Positions 7,179 to 15,499 of a stretch of DNA of 18,413 bases are shown here, in pieces. Location: NCBI GenBank assembly GCA_964632865.1, contig CAZWDH010000128.1, forward strand, positions 1-18,413, given 5' to 3'. The notes under the pieces were generated by a model. The model was not told the DNA's origin, did not search any database, and worked only from the letters and a program-made list of their open reading frames with translations. The stretch comes from JAHDWY01 sp964632865 (GTDB taxonomy: Bacteria > Hydrogenedentota > Hydrogenedentia > Hydrogenedentales > SLHB01). Both the position numbers and the translations under genes were made by a program. How positions within the stretch are numbered: position 1 is the stretch's first letter; each line of letters starts with the position of its first letter.

Positions 7179-9662
7179 ATGCACCCCATCGAATATTGCA
7201 CCGAATGCCAGGCGACAATACCACCCTACGCCCCGGGAGGTCTTTGCCTCAGATGCATGATTCAGCATGGCCTCGATGAAACCGTGCCCGCGCCACGCGG
7301 TCCGACTCGCGACGCCCCCACGGAAGATTGTACGAACTACTCAGTACTTTCGCCGGGCACGTACCTTGGCGCGTTCTGCATAGCCAGCCATCTTGGGGCC
7401 GGTGGTCAGGGCAGCGTGTATCGCGCATATGACTCCAAGCTGGGACGGTACGTTGCGCTGAAGATCCTCCGTGCCGACCTTTTGAGCGAACCAGAGTGTC
7501 TTGCCCGATTTGAACGTGAGGCCCGGACTCTCGCATCGTTGAACCACCCCAAAATCGCCGCCCTCTATGAACTGCGCGAGGAGGGCCAGCACCGATTCCT
7601 CGTCCTTGAACTGGTCGAAGGGAAAACCCTCTCGGAGCGCCTGGCCGAAGGCCGGTTCCAGATGGCCGAAGCGCTTGACATCGGCATTCAAATCGCCGAA
7701 GCACTTGAGGCGGCGCACAAGCGTGGGGTCATTCATCGAGATCTGAAGCCATCCAACATCATGTTGACGCCCGAAGGAGAGGTGAAAGTTCTGGATTTTG
7801 GAATCGCAAAGGCAATGGATACCGGCCTGCATGATTTCCACAGATCCACACAAACCAGAATCGATCTCCAGGAGACCTTCACGAACGGCCGGATCGTTGG
7901 CACACCGGCCTATATGTCGCCGGAACAGCGGAACGGGGACGCGGTTGACGACCGCACCGACATTTGGACGTTAGGGCTCATACTGTACGAAATGCTCATT
8001 GGAAATCGGGGTGCCCGCGACCAGCAGGGGCGACCGCTACCGGCTTCCTCGAACATTGAAACGGTTCCAGCAACGCTCCGGATGCCTCCCGAATTGCACC
8101 CAAGTCTTCAGCAAGTGCTCAGTAGGGCGCTGCAGTCCAACGTGTCGGAACGATATCAAAGCATCACCGAAGTATTGGCCGAATTGCGCGGGGTCGCCGA
8201 CCGGCTGGACGCTGGACAGCTGCAGAACACGAACGTGCAAAAGAAACTACCATCCCTCGCAATTCTTCCCTTCGTCAATGTCGATGATGATCCAGCGAAT
8301 CAATACTTTAGCGACGGGCTGGCGGATGAATTGATCTATCGATTAGGCAAACTGCCGGGTCTGCGAGTCGTCGCGCGGAGTTCCTCGTTTCGTTTCCGCG
8401 AGGCTGACTACGACGTTCGAGAGATCGGCTCCCAACTGGGGGTCAGTAGTGTGCTCGAAGGAAGCGTTCGCAGGGCAAAGAACCGGTTGCGGCTAACTGT
8501 TAATTTGGTCAGCACGGCAGACGGATACCATCGCTGGTCGGGACGCTATGACCGTGAACTGGAAGACATGTTCGGTGTCCAGGAAGAGATCGCCGTTGCA
8601 ATCGTGGAAAACCTGAAATACCGTCTCCGTGAGGAAGATGTCTCATCGATTACGACGCGATACACGGACAGCCTCGAAGCCCATGACCATTACCTGAAAG
8701 GCCGGTACCACCTGAACTCGGTTTCTCTGGAACGGCTGAATACCGCGTTGGAATGCTTCCGAAAATCGATTCGCGAAGATCCGCAATATGCGCTGGCCTA
8801 CGCTGGCTTGACAGAATGTTACTGCTTACTGGGGATGTTTGGGTTTATCGACCCGAAGGAAGCAATCCCAAATGCGATGAAAGCCGGATCCCGCGCGATT
8901 GCGCTGGATGAGAGCCTTGCGGAGGTTCACCATGCGATGGGTCTTGTGCGGACGTTCTGTAATGAATGGGTATCGGCCCGCGAGGAGTTTAAACGAGCAA
9001 TTCAGCTTCAACCCGAACACGCGTTCGGCCGCGCATGTTATGCAATGTATCTTCGGTTCACCACAGACGCGACCAGCGCGCTGGATGCGATGAGAATAGC
9101 GCTGGACCTGGAGCCGCACTCCGTGGCGGTCAATGCGGGTGCCGCCTACCTTTTCTACTCGCTTCGTCAATACGACGAGGCAATCCGGCAATGCGAGAAG
9201 GTCCTGGCCATGGAGCCAGACTTCTTTCAGGCGCATGGATACTTGGCGTTTTCGTATGCGCGGAAAGGAATGCTCAATCGTAGCGTGGCCGAATGGCAAG
9301 CGTTGCTCGAGCAGCGGGGCTACCGCGTCATCGCGGCGGGAGTCCAGCGAGCGTACGCGCGGTCGGGCTACCGTGGGGCGATGCTTGCAATTGCCCGGCG
9401 CGGCGTGCTGGCCTATTATGTTTTGCGGATCCTGCGACGGGTATCGCGAAAGTGTCGCAGGTTCTGCACTCCCATGCTACCGGCCGTGCTTTATGCGGAA
9501 GCGGGAGAGCGGGACCGGGCCTTGGCGTGGTTGAACAAGGCCCATAAGCAGCGTTCGCCTCTCATGATCGGCCTCACGGAAGACCCCACGTGGGACGGGT
9601 TGCGCTCGGATCCAAGGTTTGACGAGGTCATCGGTAAGATCGCGAGCAATCCCATCGAATGA
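7179..9662 (+). CDS. Ser/Thr protein kinase with N-terminal zinc ribbon, TolB-like region and TPR tail
   Basis: The protein has 827 residues from ATG 7179. A zinc-ribbon-like C-x2-C-x12-C-x2-C occupies 7-26. The kinase domain spans about 62-340: glycine loop GAGGQGSV (73-80), VALK lysine near 95, HRDLKPSN (186-193, catalytic Asp 188), DFG (207-209) and GTPAYMSPE (241-249). All key residues are present, so it should be active. A TolB/FlgO-like region (LAILPFVNVDD, YFSDGLADELI) covers about 358-485, followed by TPR-like repeats to about 760. No membrane segment is seen between the kinase and TolB parts, although many relatives have one, so this one looks cytoplasmic. An upstream ATG at 7119 is possible, but family members begin just before the zinc ribbon. 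It probably relays a signal to the sigma factor encoded just upstream. Confidence 0.85.
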   Translation: MHPIEYCTECQATIPPYAPGGLCLRCMIQHGLDETVPAPRGPTRDAPTEDCTNYSVLSPGTYLGAFCIASHLGAGGQGSVYRAYDSKLGRYVALKILRADLLSEPECLARFEREARTLASLNHPKIAALYELREEGQHRFLVLELVEGKTLSERLAEGRFQMAEALDIGIQIAEALEAAHKRGVIHRDLKPSNIMLTPEGEVKVLDFGIAKAMDTGLHDFHRSTQTRIDLQETFTNGRIVGTPAYMSPEQRNGDAVDDRTDIWTLGLILYEMLIGNRGARDQQGRPLPASSNIETVPATLRMPPELHPSLQQVLSRALQSNVSERYQSITEVLAELRGVADRLDAGQLQNTNVQKKLPSLAILPFVNVDDDPANQYFSDGLADELIYRLGKLPGLRVVARSSSFRFREADYDVREIGSQLGVSSVLEGSVRRAKNRLRLTVNLVSTADGYHRWSGRYDRELEDMFGVQEEIAVAIVENLKYRLREEDVSSITTRYTDSLEAHDHYLKGRYHLNSVSLERLNTALECFRKSIREDPQYALAYAGLTECYCLLGMFGFIDPKEAIPNAMKAGSRAIALDESLAEVHHAMGLVRTFCNEWVSAREEFKRAIQLQPEHAFGRACYAMYLRFTTDATSALDAMRIALDLEPHSVAVNAGAAYLFYSLRQYDEAIRQCEKVLAMEPDFFQAHGYLAFSYARKGMLNRSVAEWQALLEQRGYRVIAAGVQRAYARSGYRGAMLAIARRGVLAYYVLRILRRVSRKCRRFCTPMLPAVLYAEAGERDRALAWLNKAHKQRSPLMIGLTEDPTWDGLRSDPRFDEVIGKIASNPIE

Positions 9663-9707
9663 CCGCCAAAAGGTACGGTCCGCGCTGCGCCCCAATCGTT
9701 CTCGTGT

Positions 9708-10907
9708 CTACCGCAACTTCTCGATACAGTCGATGAGCGCGGCGCAGAGGTATTCGTTGTCATCGTCGCTCATGGCGGGGTGGATAGGGAGACAGAACAA
9801 CCGGCGGCCGAGTTCTTCGGATAGCGGCAGGCGCTGGCCCTTCGTGTGATCCGCGAGGAGCTTGCGTTTCTCGTAGACGGGCGGGTTGGCGATCACGCAT
9901 TTGATGTTGTGCTCTTCTTCCAGCATCTTCATGATCTGGTCGCGTTTCTCGCCTTGCCACTCGGGTTTCACGAGGATGGTGTACAAGTAGTAGCTGTGCT
10001 CGCAATCTTCGGGTTCAAACGGCAGCGTGATCTCGTCGATGCCCTCGAGCAATTCGTCGCGGCGCTTGGCCAGGCGCCGGCGGGATTCGATGAAACTGTT
10101 CAGCTTGCTTAGCTGCACCAATCCGACCGCGGCCTGCACCTTCGTCATCACATTCGACGTGCCCCAGACGTCCGTATCCATGCCATAGAACCGCGACGAT
10201 CTGCAGAACGCGGCCGCGTCGTCGTCATCCGTTGTGACCATGCCGCCTTCTCCGAGGGTGCACATGTTTTTCATCGTGTGGAAGGAGAATACGGTCATGA
10301 ATCCCCGTTTGCCGATCTTCTCGCCTTTGTACGAACCCCCGGTGGCACGGGCCGCATCGCCGATCACGACGAGGGGCCCATGTTTCTCATGGGGATGGCG
10401 TTCGGCGATCTCGTAGTAGTCATCCATGGGCGCGGCGAGCCCGTTCATATGCACGGGAAAGATGGCGCGCGTGCGTGGGGTGATACGTTTTTCCACGTCG
10501 TTGGGATCGAGCTGCAGCGTTACGGGATCCACCTCGCCCCACACGATCTGGCCGCCTGCGCCCATCACGGCCAGGGGCGACGCGACGAAGTTAACCGCCG
10601 GCACGATGACTTCGTCGCCGGGTTGCAATTGCAGATAGCGCATGGCCATATCAAGACCCGGCCCCGCGCTGTTCAACGCAACGGCGTGTTTCGTGCCGCA
10701 GTATTCGGCGAAGGCCTTCTCGAAATCCGGTATCGGCGGCGCGGAGAAACCAAACCCCACGCTGGGGGTCATGGATTCGCGCATGGCGGCCACGGCCACC
10801 TCGATCTCCTCTTCGCCATAGCTGCCGCCCAGGAGGGGTTCGCCTTCCCATACGAGGGAGGTCTTGCCGCGTTTCAGAATCTCGGTCCGTGCATCGGTCG
10901 TAATCAT
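9708..10907 (-). CDS. PLP-dependent aminotransferase, DegT/DnrJ/EryC1/StrS family
   Basis: The protein has 399 residues, full length for the family. Visible landmarks are LNSAGPGLDMAM near 78-89, DEVIVPAVNFVAS (98-110), GDAARATGGSYKG (183-195, with Asp184 expected to contact the PLP ring nitrogen) and FSFHTMKNMCTLGEGGMV (207-224, with Lys213 as the likely Schiff-base lysine). The family transfers an amino group to keto-sugars for surface polysaccharide, glycolipid or antibiotic sugars; the substrate cannot be read here. It lies 183 bases after lptG on the same strand, so read-through from the envelope genes is possible. No strong ribosome binding site precedes the ATG. Its 3' end has a decayed second copy at 4031-4101. 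It converges with the kinase gene, with 45 bases between the stops. Confidence 0.88.
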   Translation of the reverse strand: MITTDARTEILKRGKTSLVWEGEPLLGGSYGEEEIEVAVAAMRESMTPSVGFGFSAPPIPDFEKAFAEYCGTKHAVALNSAGPGLDMAMRYLQLQPGDEVIVPAVNFVASPLAVMGAGGQIVWGEVDPVTLQLDPNDVEKRITPRTRAIFPVHMNGLAAPMDDYYEIAERHPHEKHGPLVVIGDAARATGGSYKGEKIGKRGFMTVFSFHTMKNMCTLGEGGMVTTDDDDAAAFCRSSRFYGMDTDVWGTSNVMTKVQAAVGLVQLSKLNSFIESRRRLAKRRDELLEGIDEITLPFEPEDCEHSYYLYTILVKPEWQGEKRDQIMKMLEEEHNIKCVIANPPVYEKRKLLADHTKGQRLPLSEELGRRLFCLPIHPAMSDDDNEYLCAALIDCIEKLR

Positions 10908-10996
10908 GGCGCAAATACTCTCGTTGTCTACCTTGCTTCGTTACTAGGCACGGAGAGCATCCTGCCATCCCCAAGCGTGTAACGCAACCTTCGGGT

Positions 10997-11008
10997 GAGT
11001 TGCAACTC
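10997..11008. promoter_or_regulatory. 12-bp perfect palindrome upstream of the DegT aminotransferase gene
   Basis: GAGTTGCAACTC is fully self-complementary and lies about 90 bases upstream of the aminotransferase start, in the 183-bp gap after lptG. It could be an operator. No convincing promoter was found beside it, and a 12-bp palindrome can arise by chance, so confidence is low. Confidence 0.2.
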
Positions 11009-11090
11009 CAGTCCGCCGGTTTTATTCGTTGAGCGTTGCACGCCCGATTGCTTGCCGCGCCGGAGGATCTTCCCCTGGCTAGCGATAAAG

Positions 11091-12167
11091 TCAGGTTGGG
11101 GTGCGCCAGAAGAGGATGGCGCCAACGGTGAAGAAGAGGGCGTTGGCGAGCCAGGCGGCAATGGGGGGAGAAAGCCGGCCGGCATGACCGAGGCTCATGG
11201 TCACGGAAAATACGAGCAGGTATGCGATGGCGATGACAATGCTGATCCCGAAACTGATGCCGAGTCCGCCGCGGCGGACGCGCATGGCGAAGGGAATCGC
11301 GAGCCAGATCATGACGAAGCTGAGCGCGGGCTGGGAAAACTTGGCGTGGTAGTCGACCCAGAGCGAACTTGCCGGGATCGCGCGCTTCTCGGCGCTCAGG
11401 ATCTCGCTCATGAGTTCGCCGGAGGTCTTGGTCTCCATGGGCTGTTCGAGGGCGAAGAGCTCATCGGGCGATTCATTGAACGGCGCCGGTTCCTGGCGGA
11501 TGCGCCGCCCCCGGGCCTCGCGTTCGCCGGTGATGGTGTACCAGCGTCCGTCTTCCAGAATCCATTGGTTTCGAGTTTCGTCCCAATAGATGCGGCGGGC
11601 CTCCACCTGCTCGAAGACGTCGCCCTCGTCGGCGTGCAACAGGACGCCCTCGCCCGTCAGGGCGATGCGATTGAACTTGTCGATGTGGCAGGTCCATTTC
11701 TCGCTGAGGTTCGCCCAACTGACCCCTTTGCGCTGAAACTCGGGACTCTGGGAGAAGTAGTTCTCGTCGATGCGGTTCGCTTCGCGGGCGGCGATAGCGC
11801 CGACGGACTCGTTGAAGGCGAAGAGCGCGACTGCAAAGGCGAGACAAACCGCCAGGGGCATGAACACGAGGCGGCGCAGACTGATCCCGCCCGCGAGTAC
11901 CGCCGTAATCTCGTTGTTCTGCGCGGCATCCCCGAGGACCAGCAGGCCCGTGATGAGGACGGCGAACGGCGCAATGCGATAGAGGATCTGCGGAATAAAG
12001 GCGATGTAGTACCGTACGACCACGTCGTAAGGCACATTGTATTTCAGGATATCGATTTCGCGGTGCGTCAACAGGTCGATCAACACATAGATGGCGACGA
12101 GCGCAAACACGGCGCGAAACAGAGTCCACGTCATACGCCAGAAGAGATAGCGGTCCAGCGTCTTCAT
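11091..12167 (-). CDS. lptG: LptF/LptG-family permease, LptG-like (LPS export ABC transporter)
   Basis: The protein has 358 residues from ATG 12167. The N-terminal signature MKTLDRYLFWRMTWTLFRAV resembles LptG (LDRYI-type opening). Membrane segments lie near 18-36, 58-80 and 98-118. A periplasmic region of about 170 residues follows (WTCHIDKFNRIALTGEGVL), then three C-terminal segments (LSFVMIWLAIPFAM, GISIVIAIAYLLVFSVTM, IAAWLANALFFTVGAILF). The family forms a heterodimer with LptF and works with the LptB ATPase to extract LPS from the inner membrane and pass it to LptC/LptA; none of those partner genes is in this window. The start is set by the ATGA overlap with the lptF stop, which implies translational coupling. 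An earlier GTG at 12185 would add six residues inside lptF. Confidence 0.85.
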   Translation of the reverse strand: MKTLDRYLFWRMTWTLFRAVFALVAIYVLIDLLTHREIDILKYNVPYDVVVRYYIAFIPQILYRIAPFAVLITGLLVLGDAAQNNEITAVLAGGISLRRLVFMPLAVCLAFAVALFAFNESVGAIAAREANRIDENYFSQSPEFQRKGVSWANLSEKWTCHIDKFNRIALTGEGVLLHADEGDVFEQVEARRIYWDETRNQWILEDGRWYTITGEREARGRRIRQEPAPFNESPDELFALEQPMETKTSGELMSEILSAEKRAIPASSLWVDYHAKFSQPALSFVMIWLAIPFAMRVRRGGLGISFGISIVIAIAYLLVFSVTMSLGHAGRLSPPIAAWLANALFFTVGAILFWRTPT

Positions 12168-13330
12168 ACGCGGTCCACGCGCCACACGGCGATCATACCC
12201 AACACCATGAGGAGCAGGCTCGGCGCGAGCGCCCGCAGGATCGCTCCGTTAATGGTCACCAACTCCGAAGGCTCGAGCAGTGCGCGGGCCATGTAGAAGA
12301 TGAAGATGATGCCGACGCCGAGGGCAAAGCTGAAGGACTTGCCCGCGCGGGGCGACCGGACCGCAAGCGGGGCGGCGAGAAAGCTCACGGCGAGACACGC
12401 CAGAGGCAGAGTGATGCGATCGGCGATTTCCTCGCGGGTCTTGCGGAGGTCTTCGACGTTTGACTTCGTGGGCAGGGCATCCGCCTGCTGCTTAGCATCC
12501 TTTTCGTAGGCGAGCAACTCCCCAAGTGATAGTGTTCGGCGTTGGCTCGGCGCCTGGCGTAGAAAGGTGGTGGGCACAGAGACCGTCCATTTCGGAAACA
12601 CAAGGGGCGCCACGGTATCGTCCTTTTGCGGTCGTATGATTCGACCGTCGAGAAGATCCAGTTGCGCGCCATCGGGACTGTCCACGAACTGCGCGGACTT
12701 CGCGTAGAATACCCATTCGCCGTCGCTGCGCGTGTCGCGAATGACGACGTCGTTGAGGGTCTTGGTCTCAGCGTCACGCGACCCGAAGTACACGCGCCAA
12801 TCGCCTACTTCCTGAACCGAGCCGGGCGGGAGCACTTCCAAGGTAATGCGTTGCGGAAGTTCGACGAAGATGATGTGACTCGCCTTCTCCGCGGCCCAGG
12901 GCTGCACGCGATCCATCAGGACAAAGGATAGCCCGCTAAGCATGAGGCCAACGGCAATCACCGGAGCGATTGCGCGCTTCAGTGGGATGCCGGCGGCTTT
13001 CATGGCGGTGATTTCGTTGCTCTCAGCGAGTCGGCCGAAAGCGAGCAGGATCCCCATCATGTAGGTGATGGGGATGATGTACGCGGCGAGGGTCGGGGAG
13101 AAGTAAAAGACCAGCCGGGCAACGTCCCATCCCGTGATGAATTCCAACGGCAACACGAGGCGGCGTTCGCGCAACTCGTTGGCCACACCCACGAAGCCGA
13201 TGATGAGTATGGCCATGGCCGCAGGAACGGCGATCTCCCACAGGGTGTAGCGCGTCAGCAGCCCCCAAAAGGGCCCGAAACGCCGCTCCCGTGCCGGGGC
13301 CGCCAACCGTTTGCCGAGTAGACTGTCCAA
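12164..13330 (-). CDS. lptF: LptF/LptG-family permease, LptF-like (LPS export ABC transporter)
   Basis: The protein has 388 residues. After a basic stretch of about 25 residues (LAAPARERRFGPFWGLLTRY) there are membrane segments near 33-52, 75-97 and 119-139, with the conserved cytoplasmic loop LAFGRLAESNEITAMKAAGI. A periplasmic beta-rich domain spans about 145-300, followed by three segments near 310-328, 337-354 and 363-383. The role is LPS extraction together with LptG and LptB. The start is TTG: no in-frame ATG or GTG occurs early enough, and GGAG lies 5 bases upstream of the TTG. A good promoter sits about 45 bases upstream. A TTG start would fit modest expression. Assigning LptF rather than LptG rests on gene order and the N-terminal pattern. 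Confidence 0.85.
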   Translation of the reverse strand: MDSLLGKRLAAPARERRFGPFWGLLTRYTLWEIAVPAAMAILIIGFVGVANELRERRLVLPLEFITGWDVARLVFYFSPTLAAYIIPITYMMGILLAFGRLAESNEITAMKAAGIPLKRAIAPVIAVGLMLSGLSFVLMDRVQPWAAEKASHIIFVELPQRITLEVLPPGSVQEVGDWRVYFGSRDAETKTLNDVVIRDTRSDGEWVFYAKSAQFVDSPDGAQLDLLDGRIIRPQKDDTVAPLVFPKWTVSVPTTFLRQAPSQRRTLSLGELLAYEKDAKQQADALPTKSNVEDLRKTREEIADRITLPLACLAVSFLAAPLAVRSPRAGKSFSFALGVGIIFIFYMARALLEPSELVTINGAILRALAPSLLLMVLGMIAVWRVDRV

Positions 13331-13374
13331 GAGTGCTCCGTTTCGCCAATGCCGGGGAGGACCGCAAGAGCGGG

Positions 13375-13404
13375 ATTATAGCGAACGTGCGTCGCGCGAG
13401 CCAA
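13375..13404 (-). promoter_or_regulatory. Sigma70-type promoter for lptF-lptG
   Basis: On the minus strand TTGGCT (13399-13404) and a perfect TATAAT (13375-13380) are separated by 18 bases. Transcription would start near 13368, giving a leader of about 38 bases before the TTG start at 13330. This is the best promoter match in the window. Confidence 0.65.
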
Positions 13405-13784
13405 GAGTTCCGATCGCGGGAACATCCGGCGCGCTTCATTCGAGACTTCGTGGGTGCATTGGAATTATGGGCATCAGGCCAGATAATTGCCGAGAGAGGC
13501 GGGCCGACCTCTCTCCGGTGCGAACCTCCTGTCACAAGGCTGGTATTGGGGATACTGCGGCGAAGCGTTGAGGACGCAGGGGCTGAGAAAGGAGTACCGT
13601 AACCGCCTCGCGTCGCATTGCCTGACGGGGATGCGGTCGCCCACTGATTCGGACACGATTCTCTCAAGACGATGCCAAGCCATTGTCGAACCGGTCTTCG
13701 CCATTACGAAGTATCATCTCCGCTTCCACTGGCTGCCTGGGGCTCGCGCGTAGACCTGTGCTCATCCCCGTTTCTTCCATGCTG
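13381..13784. other. Intergenic region between the isomerase-like gene and lptF
   Basis: About 400 bases with no credible gene. It contains a hairpin (GAGAGAGG 13492-13499 with CCTCTCTC 13508-13515, 8-base loop) that could be a weak terminator or RNA structure, about 270 bases after the isomerase-like stop. A CTGAGA string at 13583-13588 recalls a TPP aptamer, but the rest of that consensus is absent. A 38-codon minus frame just past the isomerase-like stop has no Shine-Dalgarno sequence or recognisable motif. Confidence 0.5.
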
Positions 13785-15245
13785 CTACGCGTTCGTGCGC
13801 AAATCGAGTTGATATAGATCCGCGAAGGTCTTGGCTTGCCTTCCAAAGTCGCCGGCGTATAGCACCGGATGCGGGCCTGGATAGGTCGTGCACACATCGT
13901 CCACGTCGTCGAACTTGACGAGCACACGCGTCGCGCAGCCGCCCGTGGGCGGGCACGTCGGTGATGAGATCAGCTCGCCGGCCCAGGCGTCCAAGCGTTG
14001 CTCGTCCGTGTTGTACTTGCACAGCGTCACCCGTTCGCCCGCGGGCCAGATAACATCCAGCGCGGCGGTCTTCGGCATCTGGTGGAAGAAGGGCCGTAAC
14101 GCATAGGGGGCATCGGCGTCTTCAGCGCCGTGCAACTTTGTCAGACAGGTGCAGTGAGAGCCGAAGTATAAGTTCTCCTCCGTGTCGTATTCGGGATTGT
14201 GCTGGAACCCGCCGCGACCGAAGAGATTGGCGCCCAACATTTGCGTCAGCGACGAATTCAAATCGTTCTCGCATCCGCAGGGCACCATGGCCCCATTGCA
14301 CAGCGAGAAACTGATGCAGGGCTTGCGATGCTTCAGGAAGAGACATTCGATCGTAATGGCGTCGGCATCGAACTCTTCCATCATTTGCAGCACCGTGGCA
14401 TGCGCGCGCATGGCGTCGAGGAAAACCTCGTCCTGCAAGTCCGTGATCGACGTCGCGCCGCCGCGGACCGCATCCGCGAGCGCCCGCATTTCCGGGGTCG
14501 CCGCCATGGCGTCGAAGCGGTCGTTGAAGAACGAGGCCGGCACGCCATGAATGGGCATGTCGAAGAAGGCTTCGTGGTCGTCGGCCTCGGCTTCAAGCTT
14601 GCCCGAAACTCGCAGCAAACGGCTTTGGCGCATGCGCGTCTTTGCGTGGACACAGCGCAACCCGCGCTCCAGCGCGTCCCAGTTCTCCATGGAGTGAATG
14701 TACTGCATGCCCGCCTCCGTGCGAAAGCGTTCCGGCGGCAATTGATGGTTCGCACCCAGCGGGTGGTACAAAATGATCGGGCCGTCATAGGCGTCGAGAA
14801 TCGGTTCGATCTTCTTGCTGAAACTGTTCCAGAAATTGAAGAGGAGCAGTGCCTCGGGTTTCGTTGCCTGGATGTCGGCGATGAACGCCTGGATGGCTTC
14901 GTCTGTGTAGATCGATTGCTCGTCAATCACGAGGTTCAAGTCCAACGGCGCCGCGATCTCCTTTACGCGCGCCATGAACTTGGCCTGCTGCTCTTCCGGT
15001 TTGAACTGATTGCCTGGCCACGTGAACCAGTTGTGCTGGGCCCAATTGTCCTCGTTCTTTCCGTCCAGCACGACTTGCTCCGGGGGATAGAAGAAGGCTC
15101 CGCGCACGAGCCCCGGCTGTTTCGCCCGCGGCACGGGATGCAGATTCAGCGACGCCTGTCCCCACGTCATTTCCGGCAACATGCCCGCCGCGGCCATGGC
15201 CGTCATGGATTTCAGAAACGAACGGCGATCCCAGTAGGTGGTCAT
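13785..15245 (-). CDS. Tat-exported protein with an L-fucose/L-arabinose isomerase-like fold
   Basis: The protein has 486 residues from ATG 15245. A twin-arginine signal opens it: DRRSFLKSMTAMAAAGMLPE, arginines 7-8, with likely cleavage near residue 31. The rest resembles the sugar isomerase superfamily in outline: two Rossmann-like halves (EALLLFNFW near 132-140, GPIILYHPLGANHQ near 155-168), then VPCGCENDLNSSLTQM near 322-337, GSHC near 362-365, and a closing GPHPVLYAGDFG segment like the C-terminal domain of fucose isomerases. Substrate and activity are unknown, and acidic metal ligands cannot be assigned with confidence. GAGGGGG lies 9 bases before the ATG; the GTG at 15266 falls upstream of that site and is less likely. 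Export is odd for a fold normally found in the cytoplasm, but such secreted relatives occur in planctomycete-like genomes. Confidence 0.6.
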   Translation of the reverse strand: MTTYWDRRSFLKSMTAMAAAGMLPEMTWGQASLNLHPVPRAKQPGLVRGAFFYPPEQVVLDGKNEDNWAQHNWFTWPGNQFKPEEQQAKFMARVKEIAAPLDLNLVIDEQSIYTDEAIQAFIADIQATKPEALLLFNFWNSFSKKIEPILDAYDGPIILYHPLGANHQLPPERFRTEAGMQYIHSMENWDALERGLRCVHAKTRMRQSRLLRVSGKLEAEADDHEAFFDMPIHGVPASFFNDRFDAMAATPEMRALADAVRGGATSITDLQDEVFLDAMRAHATVLQMMEEFDADAITIECLFLKHRKPCISFSLCNGAMVPCGCENDLNSSLTQMLGANLFGRGGFQHNPEYDTEENLYFGSHCTCLTKLHGAEDADAPYALRPFFHQMPKTAALDVIWPAGERVTLCKYNTDEQRLDAWAGELISSPTCPPTGGCATRVLVKFDDVDDVCTTYPGPHPVLYAGDFGRQAKTFADLYQLDLRTNA

Positions 15246-15368
15246 GATGGAAGTCCCCCTCATCACGCCGGGCGGTGCCGGCAGTAACTACCCTGCGCGG
15301 AGCACCATCCCCCGATGGGCTCACGCTACATCCAGTATACACCCGCTAGAGTTTGCGAACAGACCTGA

Positions 15369-15385
15369 TTGACCGATGAGGTCAA
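15369..15385. promoter_or_regulatory. Perfect dyad in a divergent intergenic region, candidate operator
   Basis: TTGACC, spacer GATGA, then GGTCAA form a perfect 6-5-6 inverted repeat between two divergent genes (minus start 15245, plus start 15500). It lies just upstream of the plus-strand promoter at 15406-15434, so one regulator could act on both genes. Confidence 0.45.
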
Positions 15386-15405
15386 GCGCCGCCACCACAA
15401 TACTC

Positions 15406-15434
15406 TTGTGCCGATCTGAGGTCTCCGATATACT
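15406..15434 (+). promoter_or_regulatory. Sigma70-type promoter for the DUF3465-type lipoprotein gene
   Basis: TTGTGC (15406-15411) and TATACT (15429-15434, five of six consensus bases) are separated by an ideal 17 bases. The start site would be near 15441, leaving a leader of about 60 bases before ATG 15500. Confidence 0.5.
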
Positions 15435-15499
15435 CCGCCTAGTTCTGGTCGATTGCTCGTCGGGTTGAAACGCGACTTACGGCAACTGTGGAGAAAGCC

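Noticed and set aside
10995..12296. A 433-codon plus-strand open frame
   Set aside because: It lies opposite lptG, whose membrane segments and ATGA coupling are clear. The plus translation is a charged low-complexity shadow.
13575..13600. CTGAGA string suggesting a TPP riboswitch
   Set aside because: The other conserved TPP blocks and a thiamine gene downstream are absent. On the plus strand it leads into nothing, because the next gene there is antisense.
14199..15287. A 362-codon plus-strand open frame opposite the isomerase-like gene
   Set aside because: It is rich in Arg, His and Val with no motif, whereas the minus strand shows a Tat signal and a sugar-isomerase-like pattern.
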